The notes below the pieces were generated by a model that saw nothing but the letters and a program-made list of their open reading frames with translations, had not been told where the DNA came from and did no database searches. A DNA stretch of 64,000 bases. Source: Lentzea jiangxiensis. GTDB lineage: Bacteria > Actinomycetota > Actinomycetes > Mycobacteriales > Pseudonocardiaceae. Shown here one piece after another: positions 14,786 through 23,062 of the stretch; positions within the stretch are counted from its first letter, which is position 1; every line of letters begins with the position of its first letter. The translations under genes were made by a program, and so were the position numbers. The DNA is taken from the NCBI RefSeq assembly GCF_900104175.1, contig NZ_FNIX01000001.1:819975-883974 (forward strand). The letters run 5' to 3'.

Positions 14786-15976
14786 GTGTCCGGTTCCGTG
14801 ATCGTCGCCGGGGCGCGCACCCCGATGGGCCGACTGCTGGGATCGCTCAAGGACTTCTCGGGCGCCCAGCTGGGTGGCGTCGCGATCAAGGCGGCACTGG
14901 AGCGCGCGGGCGTCGCCCCCGAGCAGGTGCAGTACGTGATCATGGGCCAGGTGCTCACGGCAGGCGCGGGCCAGATCCCCGCCCGCCAGGCCGCGGTGGC
15001 CGCCGGCATCCCCATGAGCGTTCCCGCGCTGACCATCAACAAGGTCTGCCTGTCCGGCATCGACGCGATCGCGCTGGCCGACCAGCTGATCCGCGCCGGT
15101 GAGTTCGACGTCGTCGTGGCCGGTGGCCAGGAGTCGATGACCCAGGCGCCGCACCTGCTGCCGAAGACCCGCAGCGGCTACAAGTACGGCGACGTGACGA
15201 TGGTCGACCACATGGCGCACGACGGCCTGTTCTGCGCGTTCGACCAGGTCGCCATGGGCGTCTCGACCGAGAAGTACAACAGCCGCTACGGCATCACCCG
15301 CGAGGAGCAGGACGCGTTCTCCGCGCGTTCGCACCAGCTCGCCGCCAAGGCCGCCGGGAACGGCGTGTTCGACGCCGAGATCGCGCCGGTCGAGATCCCG
15401 CAGCGCAAGGGCGACCCGGTCCTGTTCTCGACCGACGAGGGCGTCCGCGGCGACACGACCGCCGACACCCTCGGCAAGCTGCGCCCGGCGTTCGCCGCGG
15501 ACGGCACCATCACCGCGGGCTCGGCGTCGCAGATCTCCGACGGCGCGGCCGCGGTCGTCGTGATGAGCAAGGCCAAGGCCGAGGAGCTGGGCCTGGAGTG
15601 GATCGCGGAGATCGGCGCCCACGGTGTCGTCGCGGGCCCGGACGCCTCGCTGCACGAGCAGCCGTCGAACGCCATCAAGGCCGCCTGCGCCAAGGAGGGC
15701 ATCGACCCCGCCTCCCTCGACCTCGTCGAGATCAACGAGGCGTTCGCGGCGGTCGGCATCGTCTCCTCCCGCGAGCTCGGCATCCCGGAGGACAAGGTCA
15801 ACGTCAACGGCGGCGCCATCGCGCTCGGCCACCCGATCGGCATGTCCGGCGCCCGCATCGCCCTGCACCTCGCCCTGGAGCTGCAGCGGCGTGGCGGCGG
15901 CGTGGGTGCCGCGGCGCTCTGCGGTGGTGGTGGCCAGGGCGACGCCCTGATCATCCGCGTGCCCGCCAAGGCCTAG
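14786..15976 (+). CDS. acetyl-CoA C-acetyltransferase (thiolase)
   Basis: The protein has 396 residues, normal for a biosynthetic-type thiolase. It joins two acetyl-CoA to acetoacetyl-CoA, or cleaves the product. The acylated nucleophile is Cys88 in [21 protein letters not shown] gives the active-site His, and [13 protein letters not shown] the second Cys. NEAFA is also intact. The start is GTG 14786, because GGAGG lies 5 nt upstream; an ATG at 14774 is upstream of that site and less likely. Product acetoacetyl-CoA would feed the tandem 3-hydroxyacyl-CoA dehydrogenase and then Ccr. Confidence 0.95.
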   Translation: MSGSVIVAGARTPMGRLLGSLKDFSGAQLGGVAIKAALERAGVAPEQVQYVIMGQVLTAGAGQIPARQAAVAAGIPMSVPALTINKVCLSGIDAIALADQLIRAGEFDVVVAGGQESMTQAPHLLPKTRSGYKYGDVTMVDHMAHDGLFCAFDQVAMGVSTEKYNSRYGITREEQDAFSARSHQLAAKAAGNGVFDAEIAPVEIPQRKGDPVLFSTDEGVRGDTTADTLGKLRPAFAADGTITAGSASQISDGAAAVVVMSKAKAEELGLEWIAEIGAHGVVAGPDASLHEQPSNAIKAACAKEGIDPASLDLVEINEAFAAVGIVSSRELGIPEDKVNVNGGAIALGHPIGMSGARIALHLALELQRRGGGVGAAALCGGGGQGDALIIRVPAKA

Positions 15977-15985
15977 TGCCGGCCT

Positions 15986-16936
15986 GTGGCCGCGGCTGTT
16001 GACGTACCAGGACTGGTCGACCGCGCGCGTGACGGCGAGCCGCGCGCGGTCGCCAGGCTGATCTCCCTGGTGGAACAGGGCAGCGCCCGCCTCCCGGAGG
16101 TGGCCGCCGCCCTGGCTCCCCACACGGGCCACGCCCGGGTGGTCGGCCTGACCGGCGCCCCCGGCGTCGGCAAGTCGACCTCCACCAACGCCCTCGTCCG
16201 CGCCTACCGCGACCAGGGCAAGCGCGTGGCGGTCATCGCCGTCGACCCGTCGAGCCCTTTTTCCGGCGGCGCACTGCTCGGCGACCGCGTCCGGATGGGC
16301 GACCACGCGACCGACCAGGGCGTCTTCATCCGCTCGATGGCCACGCGAGGCCACCTCGGCGGCCTCGCCTGGGCCACCCCGCAGGCCCTGCGCGTGCTCG
16401 ACGCGGCCGGCTTCGACGTGATCCTGGTGGAAACGGTCGGCGTGGGTCAGTCCGAGGTCGAGGTGGTCGCCCTGGCCGACACGACGGTCGTGCTCCTGGC
16501 ACCGGGCATGGGCGACGGCATCCAGGCCGCGAAGGCGGGCATCCTGGAGATCGCCGACGTCTTCGTCGTCAACAAGGCCGACCGCGACGGCGCCGACCAG
16601 ACGGCCCGCGACCTGAAGTACATGATCTCCCTGGGCCGACGCGACCGGGAAGGCCCGTCCTGGCGCGTCCCGGTCGTCAAGACGGTCGCCGCCCGCATGG
16701 AGGGCGTCGACCGCGTCGTCGAGGCGATCGCGGACCACCACACCTGGATGACCACCCACGGCGAGCTGCGGGAACGCCGCCTCCGCCGGGCGGGAGCCGA
16801 GATCGAGGCGCTGGCCGTGGAGCGCGTCCGCACCCGCCTCGGCCCGGCCGGCCAGCTGGCGGAGCGCGTGGTCGAGGGCGAACTGGACCCGTTCGCCGCC
16901 GCGGAGATGCTGATCAGCGGTAACCTGCGGCCATGA
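15986..16936 (+). CDS. meaB: MeaB/ArgK-type GTPase, methylmalonyl-CoA mutase chaperone
   Basis: The protein has 316 residues. The P-loop GAPGVGKST (about 55-63), the VDPSSPFSGGALLGDRVRM switch region, ETVGVGQSE and the guanine motif NKAD are all present. These G3E GTPases load and protect the adenosylcobalamin of methylmalonyl- or ethylmalonyl-CoA mutase. The mutase itself is not in the window. The gene starts with GTG 9 nt after the thiolase stop, so the two are probably co-transcribed. Its position next to the epimerase and ccr fits a mutase working in the same pathway. Confidence 0.93.
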   Translation: MAAAVDVPGLVDRARDGEPRAVARLISLVEQGSARLPEVAAALAPHTGHARVVGLTGAPGVGKSTSTNALVRAYRDQGKRVAVIAVDPSSPFSGGALLGDRVRMGDHATDQGVFIRSMATRGHLGGLAWATPQALRVLDAAGFDVILVETVGVGQSEVEVVALADTTVVLLAPGMGDGIQAAKAGILEIADVFVVNKADRDGADQTARDLKYMISLGRRDREGPSWRVPVVKTVAARMEGVDRVVEAIADHHTWMTTHGELRERRLRRAGAEIEALAVERVRTRLGPAGQLAERVVEGELDPFAAAEMLISGNLRP

Positions 16937-17541
16937 CCGCTTGGGGAGCGCCTCAGCCCGTCGTCCTGGACCTCGGCAAGAGCGACACCCGCAAAGTCCT
17001 GATCGGCGGCTCCGTGGCCGGAGTCCTGGGCGTCCTCGCCCTGGTCGGCGCCGTCACCGCCTTCCTCGACGGCGAACCGGTCGGCGGCAGCATCGCGGCC
17101 GTCATCGGCATCGCGTTCACCGGCATCGGCGTCATGGCCGTGGTGAAGTGGAAGACCATCTCCCGCCCCCGCAAGCTCGTCATCGAGCACCAGGGCATCC
17201 GCCTCGACGACCCGCAGGGCGCCCCGTGGGCCGTGACCTGGCAGGAACTGGGCGCGATCTCGATCTCCCGGACCCGGGAACGAGCGGTCCAGCTCGCCGA
17301 CGCCCTGGTCCGCCGCACCCTGGTCCGCGTCGACCTGCACCCGCGCGACCCGCACCGGTTCCGCCCGGCACACCCGACCATGGAACCCCTGTGGGAGTTC
17401 CACCGCGTGCAGAACGGCTACCGCCTGCCCCTGGGCGACTCGGCGGGCTTCATCGCACCCCTGGACCACGGCCTGCGCACCTTCGCGCCGTCGATCTACC
17501 GCGGGGTGCTCGACGAGGGCTTCACCGTCGGCCTGCACTGA
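16933..17541 (+). CDS. membrane protein, uncharacterised
   Basis: The protein has 202 residues, with two transmembrane helices (about 21-45 and 49-71) separated by a short DGEPVGG loop. A soluble part follows that contains RPRKLVIEHQGIRLDD and a WxVTWQELGAISISRTRERA segment. This reminds me of a PH-like domain attached to membrane helices, but I cannot assign the family with confidence. The start overlaps the meaB stop by 4 bp (ATGA), so it is translated with meaB. No known function in acyl-CoA metabolism is implied beyond the operon position. Confidence 0.8.
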   Translation: MTAWGAPQPVVLDLGKSDTRKVLIGGSVAGVLGVLALVGAVTAFLDGEPVGGSIAAVIGIAFTGIGVMAVVKWKTISRPRKLVIEHQGIRLDDPQGAPWAVTWQELGAISISRTRERAVQLADALVRRTLVRVDLHPRDPHRFRPAHPTMEPLWEFHRVQNGYRLPLGDSAGFIAPLDHGLRTFAPSIYRGVLDEGFTVGLH

Positions 17542-17615
17542 CGGCCAGGCCAGGCCAACCCGCGCAGCCTTCACCCCCGCTGTCCACTCACTCCCACTCT
17601 GGGTAGCCCCTGATT

Positions 17616-17631
17616 TCACTGCTTGCAGTGA
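17616..17631. promoter_or_regulatory. palindrome TCACTGC-TT-GCAGTGA before the sensor kinase gene
   Basis: Perfect 7-nt arms with a 2-nt centre lie about 80-96 nt upstream of the kinase start. It could be an operator, or a terminator for the meaB operon. Confidence 0.45.
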
Positions 17632-17711
17632 TGGTCTCCCGCTTGACTACTCAGTGGAGTTACCCTCAGTCGTTCGTGTGGTGTCCTTCGAGCCCCCAAG
17701 GGGGTGAAGCC

Positions 17712-19217
17712 GTGGGCGGCAACGTGAGCACTGAACAGCGCGTCCTCGACGTCGTCCTCTCGTTCGCCGAGGACGACACGCTCCCCGACCTGCTCCGCCA
17801 CGTGGTCGAGTCCGCCTGCGAGCTGACCGGTGCCCCGTACGGCGCCCTGGCGGTGGTCGACGGCCACAAGGAGCTGGCCGAGTTCACCGCCGACGGCCAG
17901 GTCCGGATCACCGCCGGCGATCCTCGCTCCATCGGCGCGGCCGACTTCCTGGGCGCCGCCGTCAAGGTCCAGGACGACACCTTCGGCAACCTCTTCCTGA
18001 GCGGGAAACCGCAGTTCACCGCCCAGGACAGGGACGTCCTCGCCGCCATCGCCACCGCGGCGGGCTCGGCCGTGGGGCACCTCGACCGCTACGAGCAGAC
18101 CCGCAAGCGCGAGGTCTGGCTGCGGGCGGCCGCCGAGGTCACGACGAACCTCCTCACCGGCACGAACGGCAGGGACGCGCTCTACCTCGTCGCGCAGACG
18201 GCGCGCCGGACCGCGAACGCGGACTTCGCGGCCGTCGTGCTCCCGGACCACAACGGCGACCTCGTCATCGAGGTGACCGACGGCGGCGCGTACGACGCCG
18301 AGGGCATGCGCGTGCCCAAGGAGGGCACGGTCAGCTACCGCGTCTACGAGTCGGGCCGGGCCGAGTGCCACGACGAGGGCACCGTCCCGACGGTGCCGGG
18401 GCCGTGCGCCGTCGTGCCGCTGACGGTGGGGGACAGGACGATCGGCGTGCTCATCGTCGCGCGGCCGAAGAACGAGCCGAGCTTCGACGACCCCGAGCTC
18501 ATCGAGGCGTTCGCCGCTCAGGCCGCGCTCGTCCTCGAGTTCACGAAGGCGCAGGGCGACACCGAACGGGTCGCGGTGCTGGAGGACCGCGACCGCATCG
18601 CGCGCGATCTGCACGACCTGGTCATCCAGAGGCTCTTCGGGCTCGGCCTCGGCTTGCAGGGGCTGACCGGCATGAGCGCGAAGCCGCAGCTCACCGAGCG
18701 GATCAGCGGGTTCGTCGAGGAGGTCGACCACACGATCCGCGAGATCCGCCGCACCATCTTCTCGCTGCAGGAACCGCCGTCGGGCAGCACGAGCCTGCGC
18801 GGTCAGCTGCTCACCGCGGTGCACGAGTCGGCGCGGCTGCTCGGCTTCGACCCGGACGTCTCGCTGGAGGGACCGCTCGACACGGTCGTGCCCGACGAGG
18901 TCAGGCCCGACCTGCTGGCCACCCTCCGGGAGGCCCTCGCCAACGTCGTGCGGCACGCGGGGGCGCAGCACGTCGCTGTCGCCGTCAGCGTCGACCGCAC
19001 GGTCACGAGCCTGGAGCTGCTCGTCAAGGACGACGGCCGTGGCTTGCCGGTGGCTGACGATCCGGCGGGCGCGCCCCACCACGCGGGCGGGCTCGCGAAC
19101 ATGGCGGCTCGGGCGCGGCGCCACCACGGCGACTGCGCGGTGGACTCGATCCCCGGGGCGGGGGTGAGCATCACCTGGTTCGTCCCGCTGGTGCTGCAGG
19201 AGGCGAGATGGCGATAG
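17712..19217 (+). CDS. GAF-domain sensor histidine kinase (DevS/DosS-like)
   Basis: The protein has 501 residues. Two GAF-like domains (about 20-150 and 165-285) are followed by a HisKA_3 dimerisation helix with the phosphorylated His301 in RIARDLHDLVIQRLFGLGLGLQ. The ATPase domain follows, with VVRHAGA, DDGRGLP and GGLANMAARAR. The architecture is that of the actinobacterial DosS/DosT redox and gas sensors. Whether the first GAF binds haem cannot be decided here. There are no membrane helices, so it is cytoplasmic. GTG 17712 is taken as start after AAGGGGG; GTG 17724 is possible. It overlaps the response regulator gene by 10 bp. Confidence 0.88.
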   Translation: MGGNVSTEQRVLDVVLSFAEDDTLPDLLRHVVESACELTGAPYGALAVVDGHKELAEFTADGQVRITAGDPRSIGAADFLGAAVKVQDDTFGNLFLSGKPQFTAQDRDVLAAIATAAGSAVGHLDRYEQTRKREVWLRAAAEVTTNLLTGTNGRDALYLVAQTARRTANADFAAVVLPDHNGDLVIEVTDGGAYDAEGMRVPKEGTVSYRVYESGRAECHDEGTVPTVPGPCAVVPLTVGDRTIGVLIVARPKNEPSFDDPELIEAFAAQAALVLEFTKAQGDTERVAVLEDRDRIARDLHDLVIQRLFGLGLGLQGLTGMSAKPQLTERISGFVEEVDHTIREIRRTIFSLQEPPSGSTSLRGQLLTAVHESARLLGFDPDVSLEGPLDTVVPDEVRPDLLATLREALANVVRHAGAQHVAVAVSVDRTVTSLELLVKDDGRGLPVADDPAGAPHHAGGLANMAARARRHHGDCAVDSIPGAGVSITWFVPLVLQEARWR

Positions 19218-19861
19218 CGGTGCTCTTGGTGGACGACCACGAGATCGTGCGGCGCGGGCTGGTGCAGCTGCTCGCGCAGGCGGAGGACATCGACGTCGTG
19301 GGGCAGGCCGACAGCGCGACGGCCGCCGTCACGCAGGCGCCGCGGCTGCGGCCCGACGTGGCGATCATCGACGTGCGGTTGCCCGACGGCGACGGCGTCA
19401 CGGTGTGCCGGGAGATCAGGAGCCTGGTGCAGCCGCCGCCCGCGTGCCTGATGCTCACGTCCTACTCCGACGACGAAGCGCTGTTCGGCGCGATCATGGC
19501 CGGTGCGTCCGGGTACATGCTCAAGGAGGTGTCGGGCAACGACCTCGTCGCCGCGGTCCGCACCCTGGCCTCCGGCGGGTCGCTCCTGCACGCCGGCGTC
19601 ACCGCGACCGTGCTGCAACGGCTGCGGGGCGGGCCGGAGGAGGACCCGCGCTACGCCGCGCTCAGCCCGCAGGAACGCCGGATCCTCGACCTCATCGCCG
19701 AGGGCATGACGAACCGGCAGATCGCGAACAGGCTGTTCCTCGCGGAGAAGACCGTCAAGAACTACGTGTCGAGCCTGCTGCACAAGCTCGGCTTCGACCG
19801 CCGCACGGAGGCGGGCGTCTACGCGGCCCGGCGCAGACGCGCCCACCCCGGCACCTTCTAG
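19208..19861 (+). CDS. LuxR-type response regulator (DevR/DosR-like)
   Basis: The protein has 217 residues. The receiver domain has the acidic pair D9-D10 and phospho-acceptor Asp55 in AIIDVRLPDG. The C-terminal helix-turn-helix LSPQERRILDLIAEGMTNRQIANRLFLAEKTVKNYVSSLLHKLG is very close to that of DosR. It is the obvious partner of the upstream kinase, whose gene it overlaps. I found no DosR-type GGGACT box in the nearby promoters, so its targets may lie elsewhere. The 3' end overlaps the convergent glycosyltransferase gene by 4 bp. Confidence 0.9.
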   Translation: MAIAVLLVDDHEIVRRGLVQLLAQAEDIDVVGQADSATAAVTQAPRLRPDVAIIDVRLPDGDGVTVCREIRSLVQPPPACLMLTSYSDDEALFGAIMAGASGYMLKEVSGNDLVAAVRTLASGGSLLHAGVTATVLQRLRGGPEEDPRYAALSPQERRILDLIAEGMTNRQIANRLFLAEKTVKNYVSSLLHKLGFDRRTEAGVYAARRRRAHPGTF

Positions 19862-21183
19862 GCGATCTTCGGGACCGGCTGCGGGGCGACCGGGGCCGGA
19901 ACCTCCTTCTCCGCCAGGCGTTCCGTCTTCGCCCACGTGGTGCGCCGGGCGAAGTGCCGGTACAGCGCCCGCGACGTCGAGAACGAGCCCAGGACCAGGA
20001 ACGCCGGGTACGCGAGACCCACGAGCAGGCACCGCGGCAGCGGCTCGTCGTGGTTCCTGAGGCGGTGCACGACGCCCCAGACCAGGCCGGGCAGCACCAA
20101 GGCCACCAGCCAGATCCCCAGCGCCGGCAGGGCGTCCGAGCCGTTCGCGGTGAACCCGGCGAACTCGTGGCCGCTGAACTGCGCGTAGAAGTTCACGCCC
20201 ATCAGCGCGGTGATGAGCAACGTCATCGGCGCCACCAGCCACGGCGTCAGCAGGTACTGCAGGAACTCGAGCAGCGCGACCGATCCGACGCTCTTGGCCC
20301 GGACGAGCTTCGGCACGTACCGCAGGCACTGCAGGTTGCCCTGGCCCCACCGGGTGCGCTGGCGCAGCAACCGCTTCACGTCGACCAGGCCCTGCTGGGT
20401 GATCGTCGCGTACGCGGCGTAGCGGATCCGCCGGCCCGTCAGGTGCACGCGCAGCCCCAGCTCCAGGTCCTCGACCAGGCAGGCCGACCACGGCGCGTCG
20501 CCGAGGCCGGTCAACGTCGACAGCCGCACGAACTGCCCGTTGCCGCCGAGACCGACCGTGCCGACGAGGTCCCGCAGCGACTGCGAGGCGTCCACCACGC
20601 AGCCGAACTCCAGGTCCTGCAGGAACGCCAGCAGGGTGGTGCGGTTGTGGATCCGGACACGGCACTGCACCGCGCCGACGCTCCGCCGCGCGAAGTATGA
20701 GGAGATCTCGGTCAGCATGCCGGGCTCACCGCGGCCGTCGCCGTCGATCACGCCGATGATCGTGCAGTGGACCGTGCCGGCCTCCTCGGCGATGCCGCGG
20801 ACGTAGCGGTACGCGTGGTTCAGCGCCTCGCCCTTGCCCCTGCGGGCATCCGGGAGAGTGCGCCTCAGCACGTGCAGGCGGTGGTCGTCGATCTCGGCCA
20901 GGACGCGCGGTGTGCCGTCGTCGGAACCGTCGTCCACGACGACGACCTGAACCGGTGTGCGAGCGCCGTCCAATGCGAGTGCGGAACGCACCGTGTTGGC
21001 TACGACGCGTTCCTCGTTCAACGCCGGAATGATGATCCAGTACTGCAACGGGTCCCGTGCCGGAACTTCCGCTCTGCGCGCTTTCGGACGGCACCAGACG
21101 AACAGCGCGAGCACCAGGTTGTAACCGGGCCAGAACAAGAGCAAGACGAGCATGACTGCGGCTAGTTGTGTCGTTTCCGTCAT
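19858..21183 (-). CDS. membrane glycosyltransferase, family 2 (processive polysaccharide synthase type)
   Basis: The protein has 441 residues. One N-terminal membrane helix (8-30) precedes a GT2 domain with VVVDDGSDDG (Asp84-85), DGDG (147-150), the acceptor-site VEDLELG (Glu238-Asp239) and the processivity motif RQRTRW (274-279). Three or four further helices end the protein. This D,D,D,QxxRW set is shared by hyaluronan, chitin, cellulose and PNAG synthases, which polymerise and export a sugar chain. The donor sugar is not certain. Divergently transcribed from the UDP-GlcNAc 2-epimerase gene across a 346-bp region, which suggests an N-acetylated hexosamine polymer. Confidence 0.88.
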   Translation of the reverse strand: MTETTQLAAVMLVLLLFWPGYNLVLALFVWCRPKARRAEVPARDPLQYWIIIPALNEERVVANTVRSALALDGARTPVQVVVVDDGSDDGTPRVLAEIDDHRLHVLRRTLPDARRGKGEALNHAYRYVRGIAEEAGTVHCTIIGVIDGDGRGEPGMLTEISSYFARRSVGAVQCRVRIHNRTTLLAFLQDLEFGCVVDASQSLRDLVGTVGLGGNGQFVRLSTLTGLGDAPWSACLVEDLELGLRVHLTGRRIRYAAYATITQQGLVDVKRLLRQRTRWGQGNLQCLRYVPKLVRAKSVGSVALLEFLQYLLTPWLVAPMTLLITALMGVNFYAQFSGHEFAGFTANGSDALPALGIWLVALVLPGLVWGVVHRLRNHDEPLPRCLLVGLAYPAFLVLGSFSTSRALYRHFARRTTWAKTERLAEKEVPAPVAPQPVPKIA

Positions 21184-21529
21184 GGCACGAACCTGTTCGC
21201 AAAATCGGTTGCGCTGACAACAACAGTGGTCGAGATGTGGAGTTCAGCCATTCCGAGCTCCTGGTAACGATGCGCTGGACCGGTGCGAGATACCGGACAG
21301 CAGGGCCAGGAGCTGGTGTTGGTGGCGAGACCAGGAGTTGACGAAGCAGAGCGTCAACCGGCCATATCGAGGACCAATGCGCCTTTGTTACACGAGGTTC
21401 GCATTGTTGATCACCGAGGTGGCGGTACCCGCGCGAGCGGATACCGGTTGATTGTCGGCGACCACCGAGTCGCTGTGCGTATTGGCGCACGTTCGCCGCG
21501 CGTGCCCGAGTAGCACGAAGAGGTACAAG
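21184..21529. other. 346-bp divergent promoter region with inverted copies of AGCTCCTGG
   Basis: No gene is present; the base composition is more A+T-rich than the surroundings. AGCTCCTGG at 21256-21264 is matched by its inverse CCAGGAGCT at 21306-21314, and a shorter CCAGGAG lies at 21331-21337. Such spaced repeats could bind a regulator acting on both the glycosyltransferase and epimerase genes. No -10/-35 pair stands out. Confidence 0.4.
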
Positions 21530-22786
21530 ATGGGTCCAAGTGCCCTGGTGCCCGGCCCCCGGCAGTTCCACCGGGGTGAGGTTCCCGAAGTTCTCCTGGT
21601 GGCGGGAACACGTCCGGAAGCAGTGAAGATGGCACCGGTCGCCGCCGCCATGTACGCCGTCGGCCGGATCCGGCCCGTGCTGGTGAACTCGGGGCAGCAC
21701 CCCGAGATGGTCGACCAGGCGCTCGAGTCGTTCGGCTTCGCCGCGGACGTGACGCTCGAGCTCAACCGCGTCACGGGTGGTCAGGCCGAGCTGACCAGCC
21801 AGCTGATCGAGGAGTTCGACCGGCTCTTCACCGAACGCGTACCCGGCGCGGTGCTCGTGCAGGGCGACACGACGACGACGCTCGCGGGCGCTCTCGTCGC
21901 GTTCTGGAGGCAGGTCCCCGTCGTGCACCTCGAGGCAGGCCTGCGCTCGCACGACCTCACCTCGCCGTTCCCCGAGGAGGGGAACCGCAAGATGGTCGGT
22001 CAGCTCGCGTCGCTGCACCTCACCCCCACCGCCGACGCCGCCGCGCACCTCGCAGCGGAGTCCCTGCAAGGCAACAACGTCCTCACCATCGGCAACACCG
22101 TGGTGGACGCCGTGCTGGACGTCGCCGCCCGGCGCGCCCCCTACAGCGACGCCCGGCTGCAGCAACTCGAAAACCGTGTCCACGGCGGGCAGTCCCGGCT
22201 GGTTCTCGTCACCACGCATCGGCGCGAGTCGTGGGGTGAGCCGCTCGACCGCGTGCTGCACGCCGTGGAGGACGTCGTGCGGGCGCGCCCCGACGTCGAG
22301 GTCGTGCTGCCCGCGCACCCGAACCCCGCCGTGCGCGCGCAGGTCGTGGACGTGCTCGGCGGCGTCGGCCGCGTCACGATCACCGACCCGCTGCCGTACG
22401 CGCAGATGGCCCGGCTGCTCGCGCAGTGCACGCTGGTGCTGTCCGACTCGGGCGGCATCCAGGAGGAGGCGCCGTCGTTCGGCGTCCCGGCCCTGGTGCT
22501 GCGCGACGTGACCGAGCGCATGGAGGCCGTGAACGCGGGCTGCGCCGTGCTCGTCGGCACCGACCGCGAGCGGATCACGTCGCTCACCCTGCGCCTGCTC
22601 GACACCCCGTCCGCGCGCCAGGCGATGACCGCGGACGGCAACCCGTTCGGCGACGGCCTCGCCTCCGTGCGCACCGAACAGGCGCTCGCCTGGCTGCTGG
22701 GCATGCAACAGCAGCGCCCCGACGAGTTCGCTCCCTACGCGGGCAGCGCGACCGTGCGCCTGCCCGGAGAGGTGGATGTGGCTTGA
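21530..22786 (+). CDS. wecB: UDP-N-acetylglucosamine 2-epimerase (non-hydrolysing)
   Basis: The protein has 418 residues. VLLVAGTRPEAVKMAPV is the diagnostic N-terminal motif. QGDTTTTLAGALVAF, HLEAGLRSHDLTSPFPEEGNR, the catalytic region with TTHRRESWG, and SDSGGIQEEAPSFGVPALVLRD are all present. The enzyme interconverts UDP-GlcNAc and UDP-ManNAc, a precursor for ManNAc-containing surface polymers or teichoic-acid-type linkage units. The start is ATG 21530 with GAAGAGG upstream. The gene sits between a polysaccharide-synthase-type glycosyltransferase and a secreted DUF2334 deacetylase-like protein. Confidence 0.94.
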   Translation: MGPSALVPGPRQFHRGEVPEVLLVAGTRPEAVKMAPVAAAMYAVGRIRPVLVNSGQHPEMVDQALESFGFAADVTLELNRVTGGQAELTSQLIEEFDRLFTERVPGAVLVQGDTTTTLAGALVAFWRQVPVVHLEAGLRSHDLTSPFPEEGNRKMVGQLASLHLTPTADAAAHLAAESLQGNNVLTIGNTVVDAVLDVAARRAPYSDARLQQLENRVHGGQSRLVLVTTHRRESWGEPLDRVLHAVEDVVRARPDVEVVLPAHPNPAVRAQVVDVLGGVGRVTITDPLPYAQMARLLAQCTLVLSDSGGIQEEAPSFGVPALVLRDVTERMEAVNAGCAVLVGTDRERITSLTLRLLDTPSARQAMTADGNPFGDGLASVRTEQALAWLLGMQQQRPDEFAPYAGSATVRLPGEVDVA

Positions 22787-22790
22787 CCTC

Positions 22791-22818
22791 CGCTTCCCCG
22801 CCTCACGACGGGGAAGCG
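22791..22818 (+). terminator. hairpin after wecB
   Basis: CGCTTCCCC and GGGGAAGCG form a perfect 9-bp stem with a 10-nt loop, starting 5 nt after the wecB stop codon. Confidence 0.6.
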
Positions 22819-22893
22819 CTCATCGGCTTCACAGCCGGTGTTTCCCGCTTCCGTCTCCCCCGGAGGGAGGTTCCGGCAGATGCCGCGCCGACT

Positions 22894-22915
22894 GGTGCCG
22901 GATTGGTCCGGCACC
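22894..22915 (+). other. strong hairpin in the leader of the DUF2334 gene
   Basis: GGTGCCGGA and TCCGGCACC form a perfect 9-bp stem with a TTGG loop, about 150 nt upstream of the DUF2334 start. It may be a second terminator or part of a structured 5' leader. I could not match it to a known riboswitch class. Confidence 0.4.
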
Positions 22916-23062
22916 GTCTCCACAGGCTGCGACCGACGCCTCACAGGATGACGACCCAGCACGTGTCACCGGCTTGCGGGGCACAACCAGTCCACCCGCC
23001 GACGGGCTCGGGCGTGCGAAGTCCGCCACCACCTCGACGGGCAGCATCCGATTGGAGTTCCG

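Noticed and set aside
17643-17666. TTGACT followed by TACCCT as a promoter for the sensor kinase
   Set aside because: The spacing is 12 nt, too short for a sigma-70-type promoter.
19862-21529. DosR-type binding boxes near the two-component genes
   Set aside because: No GGGACT/AGTCCC pair was found in the intergenic DNA.
22800-23062. Riboswitch (cyclic di-AMP, cyclic di-GMP or TPP type) before the DUF2334 gene
   Set aside because: The conserved core strings of these classes could not be found; only simple hairpins are present.
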